NCBI GenBank assembly: GCA_018302915.1
Contig: JAGVZB010000009.1
Span: 1 to 9,076, forward strand
Direction of reading: 5' to 3'
Source: Candidatus Woesearchaeota archaeon
Lineage (GTDB): Archaea > Nanobdellota > Nanobdellia > SCGC-AAA011-G17 > GW2011-AR20
Length of the DNA: 9,076 nt
The notes beneath the pieces were generated by a model. The model was not told where the DNA came from, ran no database searches, and saw only the letters and a program-made list of their open reading frames with translations. Below, one piece after another: positions 1 to 5,791 of this stretch. Position numbers and translations under genes: made by a program. How positions within the stretch are numbered: the first letter of the stretch is position 1; the number at the start of each line of letters is the position of its first letter.

Positions 1-1
1 A

Positions 2-328
2 ATTCTTTTAACACAAACTAAAGGTGGGGATTTAATAAAATATAATGAATTAATTGTAAGGGGTGATAAAGAAACAGAGGTTAAAGGTGTTTTCTACAAA
101 TCGTTTGATTCAAAGACAGAATACAAAGGAAAGCAACTGGGAGAAATTGTTAGTGAGCTTATGCAAAGTGAAGTTCCTGTTATTGAATTGCCTGCCGTGC
201 CGATAAAAAATTATGATGATATTAAAGACTTAAAAAGAATAGAGATGATAAAAAGAGTTGATAGTTTACATACACAAAATGAAATTATGCAATCTCTTTT
301 AGAATTTATTAACCCCTCTTATAGATAA
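2..328 (+). CDS. C-terminal part of an unrecognised protein (5' end outside window)
   Basis: An open frame runs from position 2 to a TAA at 326-328, giving 108 residues with no start codon needed inside the window, so this is the 3' end of a longer gene. The visible protein is soluble-looking and charged. It has a phase resembling beta strands (around VRGDKETEVKGVFYKSF), then a segment with VIELPAVPIKNYDD, and ends in a predicted amphipathic helix before NPSYR. No membrane segment or catalytic motif is visible and I do not recognise the family. The base composition is AT-rich. It ends about 33 nt before the next gene, which has its own TATA box, so the two are probably separate transcripts. 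Reading-frame continuity over 108 codons is the only support for its being real. Confidence 0.6.
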   Translation: MLLTQTKGGDLIKYNELIVRGDKETEVKGVFYKSFDSKTEYKGKQLGEIVSELMQSEVPVIELPAVPIKNYDDIKDLKRIEMIKRVDSLHTQNEIMQSLLEFINPSYR

Positions 329-338
329 TTTTATATAC
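329..338 (+). promoter_or_regulatory. TATA box for the AI-2E family gene
   Basis: TTTTATATAC-like element, with its centre about 26 nt before the ATG at 361. That spacing places transcription initiation at or next to the start codon, so the mRNA is probably leaderless. No Shine-Dalgarno sequence lies in the 33-nt gap. Confidence 0.6.
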
Positions 339-360
339 ATAAAACAAGATAATTTAATTA

Positions 361-1311
361 ATGAAACCAAATTTAAAGCATTCAAATTATTTCTTCATAG
401 CCCTGTTCCTGATAATTGCATTAATATCATTCTTTGTTGTAAAGGAATTGATATTTGCCATACTTTACAGCATTGTCCTTGCATATTTCTTCTATCCCTT
501 ATATGACAAGATAAATTCATTCATAAAAATAAGATGGATTTCTGCAACACTCGTGATAATACTCATAGTGTTCCTTTTAATCGTGCCATTGATTTTTGTC
601 TCAAACCAGCTCATAGAGGAAAGCCTTAACTTTTACAGCGCTGTAAGAAAATTTGATGCAAACCTGACCCCATTCCTGAGAGAAGGGCTGCAGAACATAA
701 TGCTGAGCTTCAACAAGATAGCATCTGACTTCTTATTCTCGCTGCCTGCAAAATTACTGAGCATTTTTGTAAGCCTGTTCCTGCTGTTTTACTTCCTGAT
801 TGACGGAAAAAGCCTGCTTGAAGGATTCAAGAGGATCATTCCATTGGATGAGCACAAGAAGGAATTATACTTCAATGAGTTCAAGAATGTCTCATACAGC
901 GTCATATACGGCTCTGTCCTTACAGGAATAATAATTGGAATTCTCACCGGAATCGGATTTTACCTCTTTAATGTAAGCTCCCCCATATTGCTGTCATTTG
1001 TCGTCATGATACTTGTCATACTGCCCATCGTTGGAAGCGCATTGGTATGGCTGCCAATATCAGTGTTAAAATTAACCAACGGAGACAGTGCAGACGGGAT
1101 GGGGCTATTAATTTACAACATAATACTGACAATAATAAGCAGCATATTAACATACAAACTAGTTAGCAAGAAATCAAAGATGCATCCTGCATTAACCATA
1201 CTTGGAGTCATAGGAGGATTAAAATTCTTCGGATTCATAGGAGTTATATTCGGACCTTTTGTACTGGCCTTATTCATAACAATGCTGAAATACCTGGCTT
1301 TTGAAAAATGA
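361..1311 (+). CDS. AI-2E/PerM family transporter-like membrane protein
   Basis: A 316-residue polytopic membrane protein of the AI-2E transporter (PerM/YhhT-like, Pfam AI-2E_transport) family. Hydrophobic segments lie near residues 9-27, 29-46, 59-80, 129-148, 183-204, 208-236, 246-266 and 276-310, with a more polar amphipathic part at about 85-125, which is the family layout. The C-terminal half carries the family signatures: LPIVGSALVWLP at 221-232, and the HPALTILGVIGG run with GFIGVIFGP at 275-299. The length is close to the usual 330-370, slightly short at the N-terminus. The ATG at 361 fits the TATA spacing. The substrate is not predictable: members have been linked to signal export, ion/proton exchange or no known solute, and the name should not be read as autoinducer-2 transport. 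The stop overlaps the start of deoA (ATGA, 1308-1311), so the two genes are co-transcribed and probably translationally coupled. Confidence 0.85.
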   Translation: MKPNLKHSNYFFIALFLIIALISFFVVKELIFAILYSIVLAYFFYPLYDKINSFIKIRWISATLVIILIVFLLIVPLIFVSNQLIEESLNFYSAVRKFDANLTPFLREGLQNIMLSFNKIASDFLFSLPAKLLSIFVSLFLLFYFLIDGKSLLEGFKRIIPLDEHKKELYFNEFKNVSYSVIYGSVLTGIIIGILTGIGFYLFNVSSPILLSFVVMILVILPIVGSALVWLPISVLKLTNGDSADGMGLLIYNIILTIISSILTYKLVSKKSKMHPALTILGVIGGLKFFGFIGVIFGPFVLALFITMLKYLAFEK

Positions 1312-2780
1312 AATTAAAAATAAAAGATGTGAACTTCCTGACCGGGGGTCCCTTTGTTTCTATAATAAACAAGAATGATGCACAGGAGATAGACCTGCAT
1401 CCAGGGGACAGGATTTTAATAAAAAAAAACGGAAAGAAAGTAATCTCTGTTGTTGATTTCTCTGAAAATCATTTCATAAAAAGAGGGGAAATCGGGTTGT
1501 TTGACGAAGTCCTGAACAATCTTGGCGGCAAGAAGGGATATGTCAACATCAACCTTGCCCAGAGGTTAAAAAGCCTGGGTTACATAAAGAAGAAACTTGA
1601 AGGGAAAAAATTAAACAAAAAAGAAATATTTGAAATCATAAAAGACATAAACAGCAACAACCTGAATGAGGCTGAACTGACTTATTTTGTTTCAGGATGC
1701 TACAGCCATGGCCTTGATATGACTGAAATTGAATATCTGACAGAATCCATTGTCAAGGTGGGACATAAATTAAACTTGAAGAGACATCCTATTGTAGACA
1801 AACATTCCATAGGGGGAATTCCCGGCAACAGGACAACGATGGTAGTGGTGCCAATAATTGCCTCATTAGGATTTACAATTCCAAAGACAAGCTCAAGGGC
1901 TATATCAAGTCCCGCAGGAACAGCAGACACGATGGAAGCACTGGCCAATGTAAGTTTTGAAGTCAGAGACATAGAGAAAATTGTTGAAAAGACAAACGCA
2001 TGCATGGTGTGGGGTGGAGGCGTTGATCTGGCCTCAGCCGATGACAAGATGATAAAAGTAAGGAATCCCCTAAGATTAGACCCGCATGGATTGCTGCTAG
2101 CCTCAATAATGGCAAAGAAAAAAGCAGTGAATGCATCCCATGTGCTAATTGACATTCCACTTGGAAACGGGGCAAAGATTGAAAGCTTAATTGAAGCCGT
2201 CAAACTGAAGAGGAAATTCACGGAGCTTGGAAAAAAACTCAGAATAAAAATAAAAGTCATAATAACTGACGGAAAGCAGCCAATAGGAAATGGCGTCGGA
2301 CCAAATCTGGAGGCCATAGATGTCCTAAAGGTGCTAATGGGGGATGGACCAAAAGACTTAATGAACAAATCAATCAAGATGTCAACAATCATACTAAAAA
2401 TGCTCAAGATTAAAGATGCAAAGAAAAAAGTCCTTGATTCACTGAATTCCGGAAAAGCCTACGAAAAAATGAAGGAAATAATAAAGGCGCAAAAAGGGAA
2501 TATTTTCAGACCAGAGCAACTGAAATATGGGAAATTCAGGAAAGACATTCATTCAACAAGAAATGGAAAAGTAAAAAAAATTGACAACAAGGATGTTTCA
2601 AAGATTGCAAGAATGTCCGGGGCTCCTGCAGACAAGACAGCCGGAATTTACCTGAATAAAAAATTAAAGGACAAGGTAAAAAAAGGAGAGCTATTATTCA
2701 CTGTTTATTCCGACAGCAAAAAAAGGCTGGATTATGCGCTTGAAATGATAAAGGAAAGAAATCCCTATATTATTTCCTGA
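1308..2780 (+). CDS. deoA: AMP phosphorylase (archaeal DeoA type)
   Basis: A 490-residue enzyme, near the usual ~500 of archaeal AMP phosphorylases. Family knowledge: it converts AMP (also other NMPs) plus phosphate to the free base and ribose-1,5-bisphosphate, feeding R15P isomerase and type III RuBisCO; neither partner is in this window. Residues 1-84 form the extra N-terminal domain typical of the archaeal enzyme (LTGGPFVSIIN, then HPGDRILI), absent from bacterial thymidine phosphorylase. The nucleoside phosphorylase core follows, with KHSIGGIPGNRTT at 165-177 (phosphate/nucleotide binding), KTSSRAISSPAGTADTME at 193-210 and WGGGVDLASADD at 235-246. A C-terminal alpha/beta domain contains SGAPADKTAGI. 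The start codon overlaps the AI-2E stop as ATGA; no Shine-Dalgarno motif is visible, so translation probably depends on coupling. The linkage with the membrane protein is not a connection I can explain. Confidence 0.95.
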   Translation: MKLKIKDVNFLTGGPFVSIINKNDAQEIDLHPGDRILIKKNGKKVISVVDFSENHFIKRGEIGLFDEVLNNLGGKKGYVNINLAQRLKSLGYIKKKLEGKKLNKKEIFEIIKDINSNNLNEAELTYFVSGCYSHGLDMTEIEYLTESIVKVGHKLNLKRHPIVDKHSIGGIPGNRTTMVVVPIIASLGFTIPKTSSRAISSPAGTADTMEALANVSFEVRDIEKIVEKTNACMVWGGGVDLASADDKMIKVRNPLRLDPHGLLLASIMAKKKAVNASHVLIDIPLGNGAKIESLIEAVKLKRKFTELGKKLRIKIKVIITDGKQPIGNGVGPNLEAIDVLKVLMGDGPKDLMNKSIKMSTIILKMLKIKDAKKKVLDSLNSGKAYEKMKEIIKAQKGNIFRPEQLKYGKFRKDIHSTRNGKVKKIDNKDVSKIARMSGAPADKTAGIYLNKKLKDKVKKGELLFTVYSDSKKRLDYALEMIKERNPYIIS

Positions 2781-2797
2781 GAAATTCAACCAAAACC

Positions 2798-2806
2798 TTT
2801 ATAAAT
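2798..2806 (+). promoter_or_regulatory. TATA box of the AbiE-like operon
   Basis: TTTATAAAT, with its centre 27 nt before the ATG at 2829, again matching a leaderless start. It begins 17 nt after the deoA stop, so the accessory pair has its own promoter instead of depending on deoA read-through. Confidence 0.65.
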
Positions 2807-2809
2807 AAT

Positions 2810-2828
2810 AGTTACCTATTAAGTAACT
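2810..2828. promoter_or_regulatory. 19-bp near-palindromic operator candidate at the start codon
   Basis: AGTTACCTATTAAGTAACT reads almost the same on both strands: 6-bp arms AGTTAC/GTAACT are perfect, and the centre has one symmetric mismatch pair. It fills the space between the TATA box and the ATG at 2829, covering the expected initiation site, where a bound dimeric repressor would block the polymerase. The first gene encodes a winged-helix protein, so auto-repression is the natural guess; AbiEi-type antitoxins are known to bind inverted repeats in their own promoters. Confidence 0.6.
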
Positions 2829-3431
2829 ATGATAAATGAAATACCTCAATATGGATTAAGAGCTTATGCTTTGTTTTTTTCAAAATATGGCTCAAGAGAA
2901 TCTTTTACACAAAGTGACTTAGACTGGATATTGGGCGAAAGCATGAGAAAAAAAGTATTTTCATTATTATTAAGAAATGGCTGGATAAGAAAACAATCCC
3001 ATAACTCTTATAATTGTGTAAATCCTTGCGTAATATTCAAAAGTTTGTTAAATTTCAAGATTTTAGATATAATAAAAAAATCTGAGAGGGATTATGCATT
3101 TACCAAATTATCAGCCATAGAAATGTGGTCAGATTATTCCTATGTCCAAAGAGGGATAGAAAAATCCCCTTATTTTATCAATGTCTTGAGTAAGGATTTA
3201 AGTTACTGGAAAAGTTTTTTCAGCAAAAACAGCATTCCTTACTATATCAATGATGGATCCACAATAGGGGAATATGTGATCTTAATTCCATTAAAGAAAA
3301 TTAAATTCACAAACAAAGACAATTTTAAGGTAATCCCCTTGAAAGAAACATTAAGAATAGCAAAAGATAATAAAATGTATTTGTACCCATACAATTACAT
3401 TAAGGATAAATATGGAAAAACTGCAGCTTAG
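2829..3431 (+). CDS. Winged-helix protein, AbiEi-antitoxin-like partner of the downstream NTase
   Basis: A 200-residue protein. Residues about 26-66 (FTQSDLDWILGESMRKKVFSLLLRNGWIRK and following) look like a winged helix-turn-helix: a helix pair, a recognition helix, then a basic turn into a strand. A second domain from about residue 85 begins YAFTKLSAIEMWSDY, the region that in AbiEi-type and related archaeal proteins follows the wHTH, and the protein ends in a mixed, basic alpha/beta region. Its 3' end overlaps the NTase gene by 20 bp, as expected for an obligate pair. The order (DNA-binding protein first, NTase second) is that of abiEi-abiEii. In that system the first protein is an antitoxin and transcriptional repressor; the palindrome at its start codon suits such a role. 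The similarity is by architecture, not by a strongly conserved motif, so an unrelated wHTH regulator is possible. Confidence 0.6.
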   Translation: MINEIPQYGLRAYALFFSKYGSRESFTQSDLDWILGESMRKKVFSLLLRNGWIRKQSHNSYNCVNPCVIFKSLLNFKILDIIKKSERDYAFTKLSAIEMWSDYSYVQRGIEKSPYFINVLSKDLSYWKSFFSKNSIPYYINDGSTIGEYVILIPLKKIKFTNKDNFKVIPLKETLRIAKDNKMYLYPYNYIKDKYGKTAA

Positions 3432-4104
3432 GGAAAAAGAGATATTTGAAGCACTGAAAAAAATAAGCAAATTCAAATTTGTAATTATCGGAGGATATGC
3501 TGTTAACCCTTATACCATCCCCAGATTCTCAGTTGATTGCGATATTGCCCTAAGCGATTATAATGAATTAAAAAAAATAGGGAAAGAACTGGAGAATAAC
3601 AATTATAAAAAAAAGAGCACAGACAAAATAGATTTACCCTACCATGGAGATTTTATAAGATATGAAAAGAACATTAAGGATGACATAAATGCCAGCTTTG
3701 ACATATTAATTAAAAGTGTTTATGACAGGGAAACAAAAGTAAGCTTTGATACAGAATGGATATTTGACAACTCAAATCTGACTTTATTGAGGGGCAAGAC
3801 AATTGATGAAAAATTAAAAGTTAGAATAATAAACATTGATGCCTTGATTGTTATGAAATTTATAAGCTGCAGGGAATCTGATATAAGGGACTTATTTATG
3901 TTAACTGCAAAATGCAAAAATCCAAGGTGGATTAAGGATGAAATCAGCAAAAGGCATAATTTTAATGGGAGATCTACAAAAATCAAGGATAAAATTAATT
4001 CAACAGAATTCAGGGATAACTTACAAGGTGTTTATGGCAAGACTGATGATAAAACTTTTGAAAAGTATAAAAAAGCTTTATTGAATATGATCAAATTCCA
4101 GTAA
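3412..4104 (+). CDS. Nucleotidyltransferase, AbiEii-toxin-like
   Basis: A 230-residue protein of the DNA polymerase beta-like nucleotidyltransferase fold. The N-terminal helix leads into FVIIGGYAVNPYTIPRFSVDCDIAL: GG at 27-28, then Asp42 and Asp44 of the metal-binding DxD, spaced as in the AbiEii/AbiGii and kanamycin NTase-like group (GG followed 14 residues later by DxD). A third acidic residue, Asp97 in SFDIL, fits the last catalytic position. At 142-164, IDALIVMKFISCRESDIRDL matches the AbiEii helix that carries a Lys and a (R)-x-x-D-x-x-DL pattern. Characterised AbiEii/MenT toxins transfer nucleotides, in some cases to tRNA 3' ends; the substrate here is unknown. The start at 3412 lies inside the preceding gene with a weak AGGAT motif 4 nt upstream. 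The active-site residues appear intact. A housekeeping or resistance-type NTase is the alternative. Confidence 0.7.
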   Translation: MEKLQLREKEIFEALKKISKFKFVIIGGYAVNPYTIPRFSVDCDIALSDYNELKKIGKELENNNYKKKSTDKIDLPYHGDFIRYEKNIKDDINASFDILIKSVYDRETKVSFDTEWIFDNSNLTLLRGKTIDEKLKVRIINIDALIVMKFISCRESDIRDLFMLTAKCKNPRWIKDEISKRHNFNGRSTKIKDKINSTEFRDNLQGVYGKTDDKTFEKYKKALLNMIKFQ

Positions 4105-4108
4105 GATC

Positions 4109-4127
4109 TTTTTATTTTTTAAAAAAT
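4109..4127 (+). terminator. T-rich terminator between convergent genes
   Basis: Five nt after the NTase stop the plus strand reads TTTTTATTTTTT followed by AAAAAAT. Oligo-T tracts like this terminate archaeal transcription. ATTTTTTAAAAAAT (4114-4127) is a perfect palindrome, but it lies in the last codons of the convergent hydrolase gene (Lys-Phe-Phe-Lys-Lys), so the palindrome may simply reflect codon content. Confidence 0.5.
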
Positions 4128-4621
4128 TTACTTATCTCCTTCCTGTACCTTATCATCAACATTGCAGCCAAAAAAAGAAATACAACAATTCCTTCCTGAG
4201 TGAAATAATATGAAGGCCTTGATATCATATGCTCCCTCACCCTTGATATTGGATAAGTTATTACATCAAACTCAAAATGCCACCAGCTGTCAAGCGATAT
4301 TTTTACTTCTATAAGCCTCTGATACAATGGCCAGAACAATGCTATTGCACCTGTTGTCAAGTCAAGAACAAGATGAGACATCAAGTAATAAAACGAAATC
4401 AAAGATACCTGCATGTTCTTTGTGAAAAAAAGTATTATAGAACTTAATATCACAGGAAAGAATATACTATGGAACAAATATCTATGGGTAAAATCTATGA
4501 AAAAATCTAAGTCAGGAGCCAATGCCAGGAATGCAAGAAGCACTGCAAGTTTCTTGTCCACCTTTGGGTATACAACTAAAAGGATCAATAACGGAATTAT
4601 AAAGTGCATAATGGGTTCCAT
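4112..4621 (-). CDS. YdjM-type membrane-bound metal-dependent hydrolase
   Basis: A protein of 169 residues from the preferred start. It belongs to the LexA-regulated YdjM-like membrane hydrolase family (Pfam YdjM, formerly DUF457). The family signatures are present: an early MHF histidine, APDLDFFIDFTHRYLFHS (PDLD with following HR and HS), and SHLVLDLTTGAIALFWPL (SH-x3-D then WP). These conserved His/Asp residues are presumed metal ligands at the membrane face. There are about four hydrophobic segments, the last near the basic C-terminus. The biochemical function of the family is not established. Start choice: an in-frame ATG at 4636 adds MVKNL, but the TATA box at 4643-4650 is centred 25-26 nt from the ATG at 4621 and only about 10 nt from 4636. 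The leaderless start MEPIMHF is therefore favoured. The gene converges on the AbiE-like pair with 7 nt between stops. Confidence 0.75.
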   Translation of the reverse strand: MEPIMHFIIPLLILLVVYPKVDKKLAVLLAFLALAPDLDFFIDFTHRYLFHSIFFPVILSSIILFFTKNMQVSLISFYYLMSHLVLDLTTGAIALFWPLYQRLIEVKISLDSWWHFEFDVITYPISRVREHMISRPSYYFTQEGIVVFLFLAAMLMIRYRKEISKFFKK

Positions 4622-4642
4622 AAGATTTTTAACCATTGATTG

Positions 4643-4650
4643 TTTATAAA
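4643..4650 (-). promoter_or_regulatory. TATA box for the YdjM-type gene
   Basis: TTTATAAA is symmetric and so could be read on either strand. On the minus strand it is centred 25-26 nt from the ATG at 4621, the same spacing as at other genes here. On the plus strand it lies only 8-15 nt before the tRNA 5' end, too close to drive that gene; a weak TTTTTAA element at about 4625-4631 is the better tRNA candidate. Confidence 0.5.
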
Positions 4651-4657
4651 AGTTTAT

Positions 4658-4740
4658 GCAGGGGTGGCGGAATTGGTAGACGCACTAGTCCCGAAAACTA
4701 GTGTCCTCTGGACATCCAGGTTCGAGTCCTGGCCTCTGCG
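4658..4740 (+). tRNA. tRNA-Ser(CGA), class II, with unusual C33
   Basis: The full cloverleaf can be drawn. Acceptor GCAGGGG pairs with CCTCTGC (one G-U), followed by discriminator G4740; no CCA is encoded, as is common in archaea. The D stem is GCG/CGC with loop GAATTGGTAGA. The anticodon stem is CTAGT/ACTAG with the seven-base loop CCCGAAA (4690-4696), so the anticodon at 4692-4694 is CGA, reading UCG serine codons. A long variable arm, GTCC-TCT-GGAC, makes it class II, and the T arm is CCAGG-TTCGAGT-CCTGG. Discriminator G agrees with serine; leucine tRNAs normally carry A73. Two oddities: position 33 is C instead of the nearly universal U, and the D arm (TGGCGGAATTGGTAGACGC) resembles bacterial leucine tRNAs. 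The structure is certain; the serine assignment rests on the anticodon and G73. Confidence 0.88.
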
Positions 4741-4741
4741 C

Positions 4742-5365
4742 TTATTTTTCCTTCCAAAAAGGAATTATTTCATACTTAAATGAATTTTTTTTAAGAAAAG
4801 ATATCATTTTTTGAACATTATCTGAAGGAATTATAAATACAGCTCTTGCTAATTTCTTTCCATTGTAATCTTTTATTAATCCCTCCTTGATATATATTTT
4901 TTTACTTATTTTTTGATTATACCCATAAAGTTTTCTCCATCCAGAAATATTTTTATTCCTATTTTTTCCAGGAAACACAACAAATAAATAATACAATTCT
5001 GTTTTTAAGCTTCCTTTATACTTTCCATATAAAACTATTCCATTCATGACAAGACTTCTTTTTAATTCATCCCACTCTTCTAATTCTCCAATAGAACAAT
5101 TAATTTCATTATTTATCCCCAGGAGACTCCAATATTTTTTTACTTTTACGCTATCATAAAATTTTTCTTTTATTTCATTTATTTTATTTTCTATTTTTTT
5201 ATCAATTATTTCTATAAATAAATCAATGTCACTATTTTTAGAATCTTCATCCCGTGCAACCGAACCAAAAAGGATTATTTGTTTTATTTTATCACTTTCC
5301 TTGTTTAACTTTTCCAATAAGAATGATATAAAATCCTCTGCATACGCAATCAATTTATAATTCAT
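4742..5365 (-). CDS. MNT-type nucleotidyltransferase, partner of the upstream HEPN protein
   Basis: A 207-residue protein with a minimal nucleotidyltransferase domain at about 1-115. The motif IILFGSVARDEDSKNSDIDLF (GS at 34-35, Asp46 and Asp48) is the textbook pol-beta NTase signature of the MNT family, and the domain closes with GIVLYG. Residues 115-207 form an extra C-terminal domain (GWRKLYGYNQ, then GKKLARAVFIIP), seen, as far as I recall, in archaeal MNT proteins but of unknown role; canonical MntA antitoxins of about 100-140 residues lack it. It overlaps the HEPN gene by 11 bp. In HEPN-MNT systems the NTase usually neutralises the HEPN toxin, by AMPylating it in the HepT/MntA example; that role is inferred here. 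The stop codon is 1 nt from the tRNA 3' end, so its transcript would run antisense through the tRNA. Composition is extremely AT-rich (5 G+C in 5161-5220). Confidence 0.85.
   Translation of the reverse strand: MNYKLIAYAEDFISFLLEKLNKESDKIKQIILFGSVARDEDSKNSDIDLFIEIIDKKIENKINEIKEKFYDSVKVKKYWSLLGINNEINCSIGELEEWDELKRSLVMNGIVLYGKYKGSLKTELYYLFVVFPGKNRNKNISGWRKLYGYNQKISKKIYIKEGLIKDYNGKKLARAVFIIPSDNVQKMISFLKKNSFKYEIIPFWKEK
4745..4749 (+). terminator. T5 tract after the tRNA
   Basis: TTTTT begins 5 nt after the last tRNA base, a plausible archaeal tRNA terminator. It lies within the final codons of the convergent MNT gene, where it encodes lysines on the other strand. Confidence 0.4.
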
Positions 5366-5753
5366 ATCCAGTAACCTCTTTAAACAATTCTTTTAATTTA
5401 TTGAAATCATAAATTAATTTCTCCAGAATTTTATCTTCCTGTCTTTTTCCATAACAAAGATTATTTCTTATATTTTCTATATTTTTTATTAAGTTCATTA
5501 TCTCCTTTTTATATTGAAAATCAAAAGGAAATTTTTCCTCTATTTTTCTTTCAGAATTAAACCATTCATGCTTGATTACAAATCCAGGATCTATTAAATT
5601 ATTTTTATGAAGGATTATCTCTAAAATATCTATTGCTGCTGCAGAAGTATGAAAACCTAATGTTCTTTGCTTTGTTGACAAACCTTTTGTTACGGCTTCC
5701 TCTACCTCTCTAATGCTTTCTTTTAGATTTTCCAAATGACTGTCAGTTTTCAT
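5355..5753 (-). CDS. HEPN-domain protein (putative toxin of a HEPN-MNT pair)
   Basis: A 132-residue, all-helical, charged protein encoded directly upstream of an MNT nucleotidyltransferase. Size, helical character and context identify a HEPN domain. The N-terminal helix carries STKQRTLGFHTSAAAIDILEIILH (residues 26-49). The helix that holds the catalytic motif in this superfamily contains IENIRNNLCYGKR: Arg96 and Asn97 match the start of R-N-x3-H, but the His position is Tyr101. So the usual RNase motif Rx4-6H is not intact, unless a different His serves. In the HepT-type motif RX4HXY the AMPylated residue is Tyr; here Tyr sits at the His place. It may be a non-catalytic or altered HEPN, or a subfamily in which CYG is normal. 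The start at 5753 lies 25 nt from a TATA box, so it is leaderless. It follows secD on the same strand but has its own promoter. Confidence 0.75.
   Translation of the reverse strand: MKTDSHLENLKESIREVEEAVTKGLSTKQRTLGFHTSAAAIDILEIILHKNNLIDPGFVIKHEWFNSERKIEEKFPFDFQYKKEIMNLIKNIENIRNNLCYGKRQEDKILEKLIYDFNKLKELFKEVTGYEL
5374..5378 (-). promoter_or_regulatory. Shine-Dalgarno site of the MNT gene
   Basis: GAGGT on the minus strand, 8 nt before the ATG at 5365 and inside the end of the HEPN gene. It is the clearest Shine-Dalgarno match in the window and supports this start. Internal operon genes here use an SD, whereas first genes look leaderless. Confidence 0.55.
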
Positions 5754-5768
5754 AATATTTTTTATATA

Positions 5769-5781
5769 ACTAAGTATATAA
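5769..5781. repeat. 13-bp direct repeat, copy 1 (over the HEPN TATA box)
   Basis: ACTAAGTATATAA on the plus strand. An identical copy begins 23 nt further right. This copy overlaps the HEPN operon TATA box, which suggests a regulator-binding iteron or a duplicated promoter. Confidence 0.65.
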
Positions 5782-5782
5782 A
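5774..5782 (-). promoter_or_regulatory. TATA box of the HEPN-MNT operon
   Basis: On the minus strand this reads TTTATATAC, preceded by CGAAATA, which resembles a TFB-recognition element. Its centre is 25 nt from the HEPN ATG at 5753. It is part of the proximal copy of a 13-bp direct repeat, so a protein recognising the repeat would compete with TBP. Confidence 0.65.
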
Positions 5783-5791
5783 TATTTCGTT

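Noticed and set aside
1700..2407. Long open frame on the minus strand inside deoA (235 codons)
   Set aside because: It is antisense to the highly conserved phosphorylase core. Its protein is a low-complexity Ser/Ile/Phe-rich mirror of deoA codons with no motif, promoter or RBS.
4114..4127. Palindrome ATTTTTTAAAAAAT as a regulator site
   Set aside because: It lies in the Lys/Phe codons at the end of the hydrolase gene between convergent stops; a T-tract terminator explains it better than an operator.
4413..4649. Plus-strand ORF of 78 codons antisense to the YdjM-type gene
   Set aside because: The opposite strand encodes a protein with clear PDLD/HR/SH motifs; this frame has none and runs to the tRNA edge.
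4643..4650. TTTATAAA as the tRNA promoter
   Set aside because: It lies only 8-15 nt before the tRNA 5' end; archaeal TATA boxes act about 25 nt upstream of the start. It fits the minus-strand gene instead.
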